Positions 43,578 through 52,255 of a DNA stretch of 64,000 nucleotides are shown piece by piece. Origin of the DNA: Lelliottia amnigena (GTDB lineage: Bacteria > Pseudomonadota > Gammaproteobacteria > Enterobacterales > Enterobacteriaceae); assembly GCA_900635465.1 (NCBI GenBank), contig LR134135.1:496001-560000 (forward strand), in the 5' to 3' direction. The notes beneath the pieces are model-generated. The model was given only the letters and a program-made list of their open reading frames with translations, did no database searches and had not been told where the DNA came from. A program made the position numbers and the translations under genes. Position 1 is the first letter of the stretch. Every line of letters starts with the position of its first letter.

Positions 43578-45668
43578 ATGTTCGCTCATTCACGGCTGGC
43601 CTTGCTGATAGGGTGCGTTACCGGGAGCGTTGCGTTCCCTTTGCTGGCGCAGGATGCTCAAAAAACCGAAACCGTTGTGGTCACTTCGCAAATGCAAAGT
43701 GGCGCGACCAAACTCGAAACGCCGGATATCGAAACGCCGCAGGCTGTGTCGATTGTCACGCGCGAACAGTTTGAAGAGCAGGGCGCAACCAGCGTGCGTC
43801 AGGCGGTGAGCTACACGCCGGGCGTTTACAGCAATCAGATTGGCGCGTCGAATCGTTTTGATTACATCGTACTGCGCGGGTTTTCCGACGGTAGCCTCGA
43901 TAACATCTATCTCGACGGCCTAAAAATGATGGGCGACACCAACTCCCACAGCTCGCTGGTGGTTGACCCCTGGTTCCTGGAAAATATTGAAGTGGTGCGC
44001 GGTCCGGCCTCGGTGCTGTATGGCCGTTCATCGCCGGGCGGCATTGTCGCGCTCACCTCACGCAAACCGTCGTTCGATCCGGGCGGTGAGGTCAAACTGT
44101 TCGCCGGCAATAACGACCAGCGCGGCGCGATGTTCGACGTTACCGGCCCGTTGGACGACAACGACCGCGTGGCAGTGCGCCTGAGCGGCATGACGCGTTA
44201 CGCCGATTCGCAGTTCGATCCGCTGAAAGAAGAACGCTACGCGCTGATGCCAAGCCTGACCTGGCGCATCACCGATAACACGCGTCTCGATCTGATGGCC
44301 TATCTGCACCGCGATCCTGAAGGCGGCAGCCACTCCGGTTTACCCTATGACGGTACGGTTGTTTCCCATAACGGCAAGAAAATTTCCAATACGTTCTTTG
44401 AAGGCGAGGACGATTACGACAAATACGATCGCCGCGAGAACATGGTGGGCTACAACATTGAACACATGTTCGATAACGGCTGGTCTGTGCGTCAGAAACT
44501 GCGTTATCTGCACACCAAAGTTGAGCTGAATCAGGTGTATGCCGCAGGCTGGCTGAATGACACTGAGCTTAACCGTGGTTATTCCGGTTCCGACGAGAAA
44601 ATGAATGCCATTACGCTGGATAACCAGGTCGACGGCAGCTTTGATACCTGGGCGGTCAATCACCGCGTGCTGATCGGCATGGATTATCAGGATCGTAGCA
44701 ACAATACCACCGGCTACTACGGTGGCTTCCCGGCAATTGATGCGTTCCATCCGGTGTACGGCGCGAAGCCAGACTACATAACGATGTATGGCCAGGAAAA
44801 ACATAAGCTGCGTCAGACCGGCTATTACCTGCAGGATCAGATGTCCATCGATCGCTGGCGTTTGACGCTCGGCGGGCGTTATGACCAGGTGAGCGTCTCG
44901 AATATTGATAAGCTGAATAATACCCGCAGCGATCTGGATAAGAATAATTTCAGCAGCCGTGCGGCGTTGTTATACCTCTTTGATAATGGCGTTGCGCCGT
45001 ACATCAGCTATTCCACCGCGTTTACGCCGACCAGTTTTGCCGATGAGAATGGCCAAATTCTTGACCCAATGACAGGCAAGCAGTGGGAAGCGGGCGTGAA
45101 ATATGAGCCGGAAGGAATGAACAGTCAGTTCAGCGCATCCGTGTTCCGCATCAACCAGAAAAATATCGCCACAAAAGAGGAGCCGACCGATCCGTATCGT
45201 TCTATCGGCGAAATCGAATCTGAAGGCGTAGAACTTGAGGCGGTTGGCCAGCTTACTGACAGCCTACGTATGCAGGCGGCGTATACCTACACCGATATTC
45301 GTTACAAGAAAAGCAGCCCAGAGGAAGAGGGTAAACGCGCGGTTTACGCCCCACGCAATATGGCAAGCGCATGGCTGAGCTACGATGTCAAAACCGGTCC
45401 GCTGGACGGCCTGACGATAGGTTCCGGCGTGCGTTACGTGAACGGTGTGACCAGCGATCGCCAGAACACGCATACGTTGCCGTCTTATACGCTGGTGGAT
45501 ATGGCGGTGGGCTACGATCTGTCGAAGGTTGGGCTGACGGGTGTGAGCGCGCAGCTTAACGTCAATAACCTGACCGACGAAAGCTACGTGGCGGCGTGTA
45601 ACTCGCTCTCATATTGCTACTTTGGTGCCGAGCGCAGCATTGTCGGCAGCGTGTCGTGGAAGTTCTGA
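43578..45668 (+). CDS. TonB-dependent ferric siderophore receptor
   Basis: 696 residues. Signal peptide (MFAHSRLALLIGCVTGSVAF to about LLA), then the TonB box region KTETVVVTSQ, a plug domain (about 45-160) with TPQAVSIVTREQF, RGFSDGSLDNIYLDGL and VEVVRGPASVLYG-type IEVVRGPASVLYGRSSPGG, and a 22-strand barrel ending in the aromatic SIVGSVSWKF. The plug sequence and the cysteine pair near the C-terminus (AACNSLSYCYFGAE) are of the FhuA/FoxA hydroxamate receptor group, so ferrioxamine or ferrichrome-like substrates are likely. ATG 43578 after TTTGGAGATTTTC. Probably iron-regulated through the Fur box and by the AraC protein. Confidence 0.92.
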   Translation: MFAHSRLALLIGCVTGSVAFPLLAQDAQKTETVVVTSQMQSGATKLETPDIETPQAVSIVTREQFEEQGATSVRQAVSYTPGVYSNQIGASNRFDYIVLRGFSDGSLDNIYLDGLKMMGDTNSHSSLVVDPWFLENIEVVRGPASVLYGRSSPGGIVALTSRKPSFDPGGEVKLFAGNNDQRGAMFDVTGPLDDNDRVAVRLSGMTRYADSQFDPLKEERYALMPSLTWRITDNTRLDLMAYLHRDPEGGSHSGLPYDGTVVSHNGKKISNTFFEGEDDYDKYDRRENMVGYNIEHMFDNGWSVRQKLRYLHTKVELNQVYAAGWLNDTELNRGYSGSDEKMNAITLDNQVDGSFDTWAVNHRVLIGMDYQDRSNNTTGYYGGFPAIDAFHPVYGAKPDYITMYGQEKHKLRQTGYYLQDQMSIDRWRLTLGGRYDQVSVSNIDKLNNTRSDLDKNNFSSRAALLYLFDNGVAPYISYSTAFTPTSFADENGQILDPMTGKQWEAGVKYEPEGMNSQFSASVFRINQKNIATKEEPTDPYRSIGEIESEGVELEAVGQLTDSLRMQAAYTYTDIRYKKSSPEEEGKRAVYAPRNMASAWLSYDVKTGPLDGLTIGSGVRYVNGVTSDRQNTHTLPSYTLVDMAVGYDLSKVGLTGVSAQLNVNNLTDESYVAACNSLSYCYFGAERSIVGSVSWKF

Positions 45669-45772
45669 TTTGTTAGCTGTTGCCCGGTGGCGTTGCGTCT
45701 GCCGGGCCTCAGAGCTGGGTTCCTGCCCTTTACAGGCTGAGGAGATGGTTGCACATTGTACTCACTCTCCAT

Positions 45773-45799
45773 TTAGGGAGAGGGCTGGGGTGAGGGGGA
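45773..45799 (+). repeat. REP-like repeat copy after the receptor gene
   Basis: ACTCTCCATTTAGGGAGAGG followed by GCTGGGGTGAGGG, the same family as at 1137 and 13024, with a changed loop. In 45669-45888 there is also TTGCCCGGTGGCG...TGCCGGGCC, a probable receptor terminator near 45675-45707. Confidence 0.75.
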
Positions 45800-45888
45800 G
45801 CATGTTGCTCAGGAGGTTATTCCGTTCACTTCCAGACACGTTCTTCTCTGTGGTTCCTGAAACGGTGAACGTGTTAAGGGGGCTATCG

Positions 45889-47187
45889 TGTATGAACCGG
45901 TCACATGGGTTACAGATCTGACCGGTCACACAGGTAACACTTTTTGACTTAATCGGCCCGGATTATACGATGATTTCGTCTGTCGTACCGGGCCAGTATC
46001 AGTTCACCAAATCCTATCTCATCCAGATCTTCTTCGACCTGCTTCATCCATATCCATTCTCCCCTCAGCGCCTCCGATAAAAATATCCGGGTACTGTTAA
46101 AGCATAAATCGCCTTTTACTGAGACGCGTAATGTCCGTGCCTCATCCGGTACCGGCATTGCCTTCCATGGGCCGGTAAAGATGCGCTCTGACGGATACCA
46201 GACCGAGCCGGGTGTTTTTCCGCCCAGCGCCTTGTGGGGGCGAATGTCATTAAACTCACTACGCCAGGCATCCAGCCAGGCCTGCTGCTCTTCCAGGGAC
46301 GTGAACTTTGTATGCCGCTTTAGTGCATCCTTCAGGGTCCGGTGCATCCGCTCATGCCGCCCGTTCTCCGTGGGTTTACCCGGCCGGATACGTTCCGGCA
46401 GGACACCACATTTAATCAGCCAGATGGACATCTGGCTCAGCCCCCACAGGCCAGCACCGGCAAACGGCGGTCCGTTGTCCGTACGCAGCACCTGCGGCAT
46501 ACCGCATTCCCGGAACACCCGTTCAAGGCAGGGAATGACAAACCGGCCGTCAGGCATATAGGTGGCATCGCACGCCAGCACTATCCTGCTACAGTTGTCG
46601 GTCAGCGTGAAAGGATGACACCAGCGCCCGCCGGTATGAGTAAATTTACCCTTGAAATCGGCACTCCAGACCTCATTGGGGTGGACGACAGTATGTAGTT
46701 CATGAGGACGTGTGGATTTAAAAGCCGGAGGCCGACGCTTTTTAACCAGCCCGTGAACCCGAAACAGCTCTCCAATCGTACTGGCCGCAGGCACGCAGAT
46801 GATATTCAGGTTAAGCAGTCGCTGCCTGATTTTCTCCGGCCCCCATAGCGGGTGCTGCTGTTTAGTGTCCAGCAACAGCTGCACCATGGGTTCAGGGGTT
46901 GAGTTCTGGTGATGGCGCGCCCGGGAGCGGTCAGCCAGGGAGGCTGCATCATCCGGTGAAAAACGGGCCAGCCACTTGTAACCGGTCTTACGGCTGATAT
47001 TAAAGCGGCGGCATACCTCGGCAACTGGAAGGTTGCCTTCAAGGCAGGCCGCGACAAACTGCAAACGTTGCATGGTAACAGTCTCAGTCCAGGGCACGGT
47101 AAACCTCCGTCAGATGTTTACCGTACTGTTATAACCTGTTACCCATGTGCCCGGTTTAAAGTGTTACCCATGTGACCGGTTCATACA
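45889..47187 (-). mobile_element. IS481-family insertion sequence, complete
   Basis: About 1.3 kb bounded by inverted ends beginning TGTATGAACCGGTCACATGG; the two ends match for at least 22 bases with internal repeats of the (C)CGGTCACA(T/C)GGGTAACA type. Contains one transposase. The flanks GTTAAGGGGGC (45873-45883) and GCCCCCTTAAC (47193-47203) are complementary, so it landed in the loop of a pre-existing hairpin. A clear target duplication could not be defined; TCG borders both ends. Confidence 0.88.
45949..47097 (-). CDS. IS481-family transposase
   Basis: 382 residues, intact. N-terminal HTH (RLQFVAACLEGNLPVAEVCR, RFNISRKTGYKWLARF), then the rve DDE catalytic core: first Asp in NEVWSADFKGKF, second in VLRTDNGPPFAG, Glu in GKPTENGRHERMHRTLKDA. 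These are the normal spacing and residues of IS481 transposases, so the element may be active. ATG 47097 inside the right end region. No frameshift seen. Confidence 0.95.
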   Translation of the reverse strand: MPWTETVTMQRLQFVAACLEGNLPVAEVCRRFNISRKTGYKWLARFSPDDAASLADRSRARHHQNSTPEPMVQLLLDTKQQHPLWGPEKIRQRLLNLNIICVPAASTIGELFRVHGLVKKRRPPAFKSTRPHELHTVVHPNEVWSADFKGKFTHTGGRWCHPFTLTDNCSRIVLACDATYMPDGRFVIPCLERVFRECGMPQVLRTDNGPPFAGAGLWGLSQMSIWLIKCGVLPERIRPGKPTENGRHERMHRTLKDALKRHTKFTSLEEQQAWLDAWRSEFNDIRPHKALGGKTPGSVWYPSERIFTGPWKAMPVPDEARTLRVSVKGDLCFNSTRIFLSEALRGEWIWMKQVEEDLDEIGFGELILARYDRRNHRIIRAD

Positions 47188-47476
47188 TCGCCGCCCCCTT
47201 AACAATCCCGGCTCCCGGCAAGAAAATCGCCGCTACGCGGTACTTTCGTCTTATTCCCTTCGGCTTTCGGGTCGGTCGCGATCCTGCATCCATGCAGGTC
47301 ACGCCCTCTCCGCGCATCCCTGCGCGTCGCCCCGGCCTTTGGTCAACGACTCAACGATTTACAGCCGGACCATAGCATCGCTGTAATTTTTCTATGTTAA
47401 ATGAGCCATTTCCATTGCTTCAGAATGAAGATTACTGCGGCCTCCAGCGCTACGGTTGAGGCATCAGGCCACATCT

Positions 47477-48892
47477 TTACTCCTCCATTGCAATATGTAT
47501 CGCCTCGCCCATTTTCTTCAGCGCCTCGCGGTTTTTCTCGTTTGCCGGCAGAGCAACGTTGATGCGCAGGCAGTTGCGATATTTACCTGAGGCGGAGAAC
47601 AGCGATCCCGCGGCGGCCTGTATTTTCAGCGCGCACAGCTGTTTGCTGACGCAGACCATATCCACCTGTTCCGGTAATTCCACCCACAGTAAAAAACTCC
47701 CTTGCGGGCGCGTCACGCAGATCTCCGCCGGAAAATACTGGCGCACCCAACAGGTAAATGTTTCCATATTCTGCTGATAAATTTGGCGCATACGCCGCAC
47801 ATGACGATGGTAGTGCCCATCGCGAATAAACGCGGCGACCGCCATTTGCGTCGCCGGAACGTTAAACCCGCCCGCCGCATATTTCATGTGCATCACCCGG
47901 TCATAATAGCGACCCGGCACAATCCAGCCCACGCGCAGCCCAGGCGCAACGGTTTTGGTAAACGAGCTGCACAGGATCACGCGGCCGTCGATATCGAAAG
48001 AGTGAATCGTGCGCGGACGCGGATATTCCGCTGCCAGCTCGCCATAGATATCGTCTTCGACAATCACGATATCGTGGCGCTGTGCCAGCGCCAGAACCTG
48101 CCGTTTGCGCGTTTCCGGCATGATAAAACCGAGCGGATTGTTGCAGTTAGGCACCAGAATCACCGCTTTAATCGGCCACTGCTCCAGCGCCAGTTCCAGG
48201 GCTTCAATGCTGATCCCGGTTTGCGGATCGGTCGGGATTTCAATAGCTTTGATATCAAACCCGCGTAGCATCTGCATGGTGCCGTGGAATGAGGGCGACT
48301 CCACCGCCACGATATCGCCCGGCTTGCAGACAGAAAGCAGCGCGATCGACAGCGCACCGTGACAGCCGTTAGTGATAACAATTTCATCTGCCGAAACGGT
48401 CGAACCGCCGTCGAGCATCAGGCGTGCGATTTGCTCGCGTAGCTCTTGGCGTCCTTCCAGCATGTCGTAGCTCAGCATTTCGCAGGGATTATGTTGTGCA
48501 ATCCGGCTCATCTCGCGCCACAGTGGTTTCAGGCTCGGCTGGGTAAGATCCGGCGAACCGCCGCCAAAAGAGATCATCTCGCGATCGCCACGAGCATCCA
48601 GCAGCATCATCACTTCATCCCACTGGGTTACATCGACTGGGCGCTGTACCGGGCGCGTCATGGCGGGCACGGGGGGCTGGGCTTTGCGTTGTGAGACAAA
48701 ATAGCCTGAGCGCGGCTGCGGGGTAATGAGCTGGAGATTTTCCAGAATCTGATAGGCCTGCTGAATGGTACTGATACTGACGCCGTGTTCCTGGCTCAAT
48801 GCGCGCACCGATGGTAAACGCTCGCCGTTACGATACAGCCCTTGTTCAATACGTTCCGCCAGGAGATTGGCCAGATGTTGGTAGCGCGTCAT
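47477..48892 (-). CDS. yjiR: MocR-type regulator/aminotransferase YjiR
   Basis: 471 residues. N-terminal GntR winged helix (about 1-70: YQHLANLLAERIEQGLYRNG and PSVRALSQEHGVSISTIQQAY) fused to a fold-type-I aminotransferase-like domain. The PLP lysine is in CSSFTKTVAPGLRVGW, and the PLP-binding Asp and Tyr are in IVEDDIYGELA. Very similar to E. coli YjiR, which likewise lies divergent to yjiS. MocR proteins usually act as PLP-dependent regulators rather than enzymes. The target is probably the divergent yjiS promoter, where repeated TACAGAT motifs lie. ATG 48892 after CAAAGGATACAGC. Confidence 0.92.
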   Translation of the reverse strand: MTRYQHLANLLAERIEQGLYRNGERLPSVRALSQEHGVSISTIQQAYQILENLQLITPQPRSGYFVSQRKAQPPVPAMTRPVQRPVDVTQWDEVMMLLDARGDREMISFGGGSPDLTQPSLKPLWREMSRIAQHNPCEMLSYDMLEGRQELREQIARLMLDGGSTVSADEIVITNGCHGALSIALLSVCKPGDIVAVESPSFHGTMQMLRGFDIKAIEIPTDPQTGISIEALELALEQWPIKAVILVPNCNNPLGFIMPETRKRQVLALAQRHDIVIVEDDIYGELAAEYPRPRTIHSFDIDGRVILCSSFTKTVAPGLRVGWIVPGRYYDRVMHMKYAAGGFNVPATQMAVAAFIRDGHYHRHVRRMRQIYQQNMETFTCWVRQYFPAEICVTRPQGSFLLWVELPEQVDMVCVSKQLCALKIQAAAGSLFSASGKYRNCLRINVALPANEKNREALKKMGEAIHIAMEE

Positions 48893-48914
48893 GCTGTATC
48901 CTTTGTTTTTGCCA

Positions 48915-49013
48915 TACAGATTGTCAAACCAGTACAGATGGCCGCAGAAAACGGCATTCAGATACTGTTTTAGCGGATCTGTATGTTAAAGAAAAGTTGT
49001 TTTTGAATCTGTA
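48915..49013. promoter_or_regulatory. Repeated TACAGAT motifs between yjiR and yjiS
   Basis: TACAGAT at 48915-48921 and 48933-48939 (direct, 18 bases apart) and its complement ATCTGTA at 48977-48983 and 49007-49013 (30 bases apart). Direct plus inverted copies are the usual form of MocR operators, so YjiR is the likely ligand. Confidence 0.6.
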
Positions 49014-49068
49014 TTGCAGACGGGTATTTCGTTGATGATAAGGCCTCTGGCAACGTGAGGAAATCATC

Positions 49069-49230
49069 ATGGAATTTAACGAAAATCGTTCAGCTCGCCC
49101 GTTTATTGGCTTCGTTTTAATCTGGCGGGCATTTAAAAAATGGCGTCACCGCGAACAAACGCGACGTATTTTGCAGGCAATGAGTGACGAACAGCTGCGG
49201 GATGTCGGATTAACCCGTTATGACGCGTGA
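49069..49230 (+). CDS. yjiS: YjiS-like DUF1127 small protein
   Basis: 53 residues, MEFNENRSARPFIGFVLIWR at the start and ending with the DUF1127 signature MSDEQLRDVGLTRYDA. DUF1127 proteins are small basic RNA-binding-type factors; in other bacteria members affect phosphate/carbon metabolism through RNA turnover, but the YjiS role is unknown. E. coli has the same gene divergent to yjiR. ATG 49069 with GTGAGGAAATCATC upstream. Confidence 0.88.
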   Translation: MEFNENRSARPFIGFVLIWRAFKKWRHREQTRRILQAMSDEQLRDVGLTRYDA

Positions 49231-49280
49231 AAGAGTGGGAACGGCATTTATCTGCACGGTGGCAGATAAATGCCTGAATA

Positions 49281-49535
49281 TTATTCTGCAGGTGTTTTGC
49301 TGGTGTTATCCGCAATGCGGCGCAGATATTCGTTATTTTTAAATGCCACCATAATTAATTCAAACATCACGCGACAGCCAATCAGGCTGAAGATCATGCC
49401 GAAAAAGCCGGTGAACAGATGTTCGGTAAACATGGAGTACAGGCCGCCAATCAGAATAAACAGCATGGCGATCCAGTAGAAAAAGACTAATACGCGCGGT
49501 GTGAGCAGGTAATCAAATCCCAGGATTGATTTCAT
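49281..49535 (-). CDS. DUF4282-type small membrane protein
   Basis: 84 residues with two membrane helices (about 14-34, RVLVFFYWIAMLFILIGGLY, and 41-65, LFTGFFGMIFSLIGCRVMFE) and a polar C-terminus (NNEYLRRIADNTSKTPAE). The pattern FDYLLTPRV...FKNNEYLRRI is that of DUF4282 proteins. Function unknown. ATG 49535, AAGGACAATAA upstream. Convergent to yjiS, 50 bases apart; the spacer contains ATTTATCTGCACGGTGGCAG and its partial repeat, a likely terminator (CATTTATCTGC-ACGGT-GGCAGATAAATG). Confidence 0.78.
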   Translation of the reverse strand: MKSILGFDYLLTPRVLVFFYWIAMLFILIGGLYSMFTEHLFTGFFGMIFSLIGCRVMFELIMVAFKNNEYLRRIADNTSKTPAE

Positions 49536-49635
49536 TTTATTGTCCTTATAATAAAGTCGATATCGACAAAAGAGCGCAGAGTATAAAGTGATGTACGGTC
49601 TCGCACACCTACAAATATTTCCCGGGTAGATGCGT

Positions 49636-51027
49636 TCATTCTAACAGACGCAATGTTTCAGCCAACGGTTTGCGTAAAAGGATTAACGCTTCTTCATAGC
49701 TGCGCACATTGTTATAGCCCATCACCAGGCCATAACGTTTACCGGAGCTGCGATACCATTCGGATAACGCATTGACCTGAAGCTGATGCTGCTGCCAGAG
49801 ACGCGCGACTTCGCGATCGTCACTGCCTTTGGTCGAAAAGGCGACAATGTGCATGCCGCCATCGTTTTGTTCAGTGAAAAACCGATCGCCGTACACGTCA
49901 TCGAGCGCGGCGATCATCCAGTCGCGCCGCTGCTGATACAGCGCGCGCATCTTTTTGAGATGGCGGAAAAAGTGCCCATCGCCGAGAAAAGCTGCGAGGA
50001 TCTTTTGCGTCAACACCGGCTGACCGCTGGTGACGATATCCGCGCAATCGGCAAACGCCGCGACCGTGCTGACGGGCATCACCACGTAGCCCATGCGCAA
50101 TGATGGCATCACGGTTTTGCTAAACGTCCCCATAAAAATCACCCGATCGTGGCGATCCAAACTTTTCAATGATGGCAGCACCTTGCGGGTGTAGTGGAAT
50201 TCGCCGTCGTAATCATCCTCTATAATCCACGCGTCATTCTGACTCGCCCAGTCGAGCAACTGCTGCTTGCGTGGAAGAGAAAGGGTGACTGCCAGCGGAC
50301 TTTGGTGCGAAGGCGTGACGATGGCAAACCGTGCGTCGCGATGGTGGCGCAGCAGATAATCAGTATCCATTCCAGAACGATCTACCGGCACGGTGTGCAG
50401 GCGGGGAACGAGACGTTTAAGCAGTTGCTGACCCATAAAATAGCCCGGATCTTCAAACACCACCTTATCGCTACGGCTGGCAAGCGTATCCAGAATCAGA
50501 CGCAGACTGCCGCTGTAACCGCTGGTTATCAGCACTTGCTCAGCCGTACAGGATAAACCCCGCGAAATATTCAGGTAGCTGGCGATCGCCTGACGCAGCG
50601 GATACCAGCCCATGACGGGCGGGCTGAGCATCTCTTCCTGGCGCATTGAGCGCGTCGCCTGACCTGCCAGCAGCAGCCATTTCTTATACGGAAAACAGTC
50701 CAGCGCCGGAATGCCGGGACGCAGAAAACCGGTGCGTTCACGCTGGCTTATCAGTGATTCGGGCAGTTTTCCGGTTGTCTGATCCTGAGGGGCGTTCTGG
50801 CTGGCAGGGAGATTAAGATCCGGATTGACCCGCGTCCCGCGCGCGCCCTGACTCACCAGATAGCCTTCACCAATTAAAATGGCGTAGGCCGTTTCGACCG
50901 TTTTGCGCGCGACTTTTAGCTCTTCGGCCAGCACGCGAATGGCAGGCACTTTATCGCCAGGCTTCAGCACGCCACGCGCGATGTTGTCGCGATAGCGGGT
51001 GTAAATATCGTGATAGCCTGATTTCAT
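49636..51027 (-). CDS. MocR-family PLP-dependent regulator
   Basis: 463 residues: GntR winged helix (about 10-75; GDKVPAIRVLAEELKVARKT) joined to an aminotransferase-like domain. PLP-site motifs DAWIIEDDYDGEFHY and FMGTFSKTVMPSLRMGYV with the Schiff-base lysine. Close in architecture to PdxR/GabR, but no pyridoxal or GABA genes are adjacent. It is divergent from an AhpD-like gene (51132), the likely target: MocR proteins often regulate the divergent neighbour. ATG 51027 has TAGGTAGGAC upstream. Confidence 0.88.
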   Translation of the reverse strand: MKSGYHDIYTRYRDNIARGVLKPGDKVPAIRVLAEELKVARKTVETAYAILIGEGYLVSQGARGTRVNPDLNLPASQNAPQDQTTGKLPESLISQRERTGFLRPGIPALDCFPYKKWLLLAGQATRSMRQEEMLSPPVMGWYPLRQAIASYLNISRGLSCTAEQVLITSGYSGSLRLILDTLASRSDKVVFEDPGYFMGQQLLKRLVPRLHTVPVDRSGMDTDYLLRHHRDARFAIVTPSHQSPLAVTLSLPRKQQLLDWASQNDAWIIEDDYDGEFHYTRKVLPSLKSLDRHDRVIFMGTFSKTVMPSLRMGYVVMPVSTVAAFADCADIVTSGQPVLTQKILAAFLGDGHFFRHLKKMRALYQQRRDWMIAALDDVYGDRFFTEQNDGGMHIVAFSTKGSDDREVARLWQQHQLQVNALSEWYRSSGKRYGLVMGYNNVRSYEEALILLRKPLAETLRLLE

Positions 51028-51131
51028 GTCCTACCTATTTTTATGGATTTTGTATCTTTTTACTATGCCATTAACGACGTAAATTTGCTCCATCGCATGA
51101 CACATGCCGCACAAAAAAAAGAGGAAAGACC

Positions 51132-51611
51132 ATGAGCACTCGCGTCAATCACCACAAAGCCACTCCCGCACTTGCTAAAGCGCTGTCCGACCTGAGCATG
51201 GCGATCGGCAAAACATCCATCGATCCTGCGCTCAAGCACCTGAACGACATCCGCGTTTCCCAGCTCAACGGCTGTACTTTCTGTCTGGATATGCACAGTA
51301 AAGAGGCGAAAATTGCCGGTGAACGTGAATTGCGTCTTTATCACCTGACGGTCTGGCGCGAATCGCCGCTGTTCAGCGCCCGTGAAAAAGCCGCGCTGGC
51401 GTTCACCGAAGCGCTGACGCAAATTACCCCGGAAGGGGTGAGCGATGAGTTATACCGGAGCGTGTCAGAGCATTTCTCGGATACCGAGATTTCCGAGCTG
51501 AACTTTGCCATCGTGGCGATCAACGCCTGGAACCGTTTGGGCATCACTTCGCGCATGGAGCCGGGCGCGATGGATGTGGCGTATGGACTGAATAAAGCGA
51601 ATCTGGAATAA
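51132..51611 (+). CDS. Carboxymuconolactone decarboxylase/AhpD-like protein
   Basis: 159 residues. AhpD-like fold with the redox CxxC motif NGCTFCLDMHSKEA (Cys and Cys three apart, then His), the signature of alkylhydroperoxidase-type CMD proteins. Probably an antioxidant or reductant of small molecules in the cytosol; the substrate is unknown. ATG 51132 with AGAGGAAAGACC. Divergent from the MocR regulator, 104-base gap. A pairing of MocR regulator and CMD protein is common in enterics. Confidence 0.9.
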   Translation: MSTRVNHHKATPALAKALSDLSMAIGKTSIDPALKHLNDIRVSQLNGCTFCLDMHSKEAKIAGERELRLYHLTVWRESPLFSAREKAALAFTEALTQITPEGVSDELYRSVSEHFSDTEISELNFAIVAINAWNRLGITSRMEPGAMDVAYGLNKANLE

Positions 51612-51788
51612 GTCGGTATTATGTAAATCTTGTCCGCACGATTAGTGATAATCGCCCTTTCCTCATAGAGAGGGCGAACCGCGCACACCTTTCTCGCCTC
51701 TTTCACAATTCCTGCTCTTTCACCCTTCGTTTCTTGATACTTACCCTGATAACTATTATCTTGTCCGCGAGTGATGAGAGGATTTCCC

Positions 51789-52253
51789 ATGAGCGAAGAA
51801 GATCTGTTCTGCCGCAGGCCGATGGGCATGCGGATGGCCATGATTGTGCGTCAGTGGCGCGCGGTGATTGACGACGCCATTCTCGATACGGGGTTAACTC
51901 AGTCGAGCTGGACGGTGATGATGCAGCTTGAGCAGTTGGGGGAAAATGTCTCGGTGAGCGAGCTGGCGGAAGTGCAGGGTATCGAACTGCCGCCGCTGAT
52001 GCGCACGCTTACACAGCTGGAAAAGCAGGGCTATCTGCTGCGCACCACATCGCCTTATGACAAGCGCATCCGGCTGCTGACACTCACGCCGGAAGGCAAA
52101 GCGGTGCTGAAAACCCTCACGCGTGTGATTGAGGAATTTCAGACTCGCGTATCGCAAAATATTGCGCCTGAACATCTCGACATTTTCAGCGCAACATTAA
52201 ATCAAATCGCCTGCAATTTGCGGACAATCCGCGAAGAAGATAACAAGATCTAA
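51789..52253 (+). CDS. MarR-family repressor of an efflux operon
   Basis: 154 residues. Winged helix with VSVSELAEVQGIELPPLMRT and the wing TTSPYDKRIRLLTLTPEGKA. ATG 51789 (after GAGAGGATTTCCC) is preferred to ATG 51771, which itself overlaps the ribosome site. It is followed after two bases by a HlyD-like gene and then by an FUSC-like gene, the same three-gene logic as MarR/SlyA-regulated aromatic efflux (compare the emr and aae systems). It likely represses its own operon and is released by an aromatic compound or weak acid. Confidence 0.9.
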   Translation: MSEEDLFCRRPMGMRMAMIVRQWRAVIDDAILDTGLTQSSWTVMMQLEQLGENVSVSELAEVQGIELPPLMRTLTQLEKQGYLLRTTSPYDKRIRLLTLTPEGKAVLKTLTRVIEEFQTRVSQNIAPEHLDIFSATLNQIACNLRTIREEDNKI

Positions 52254-52255
52254 AA

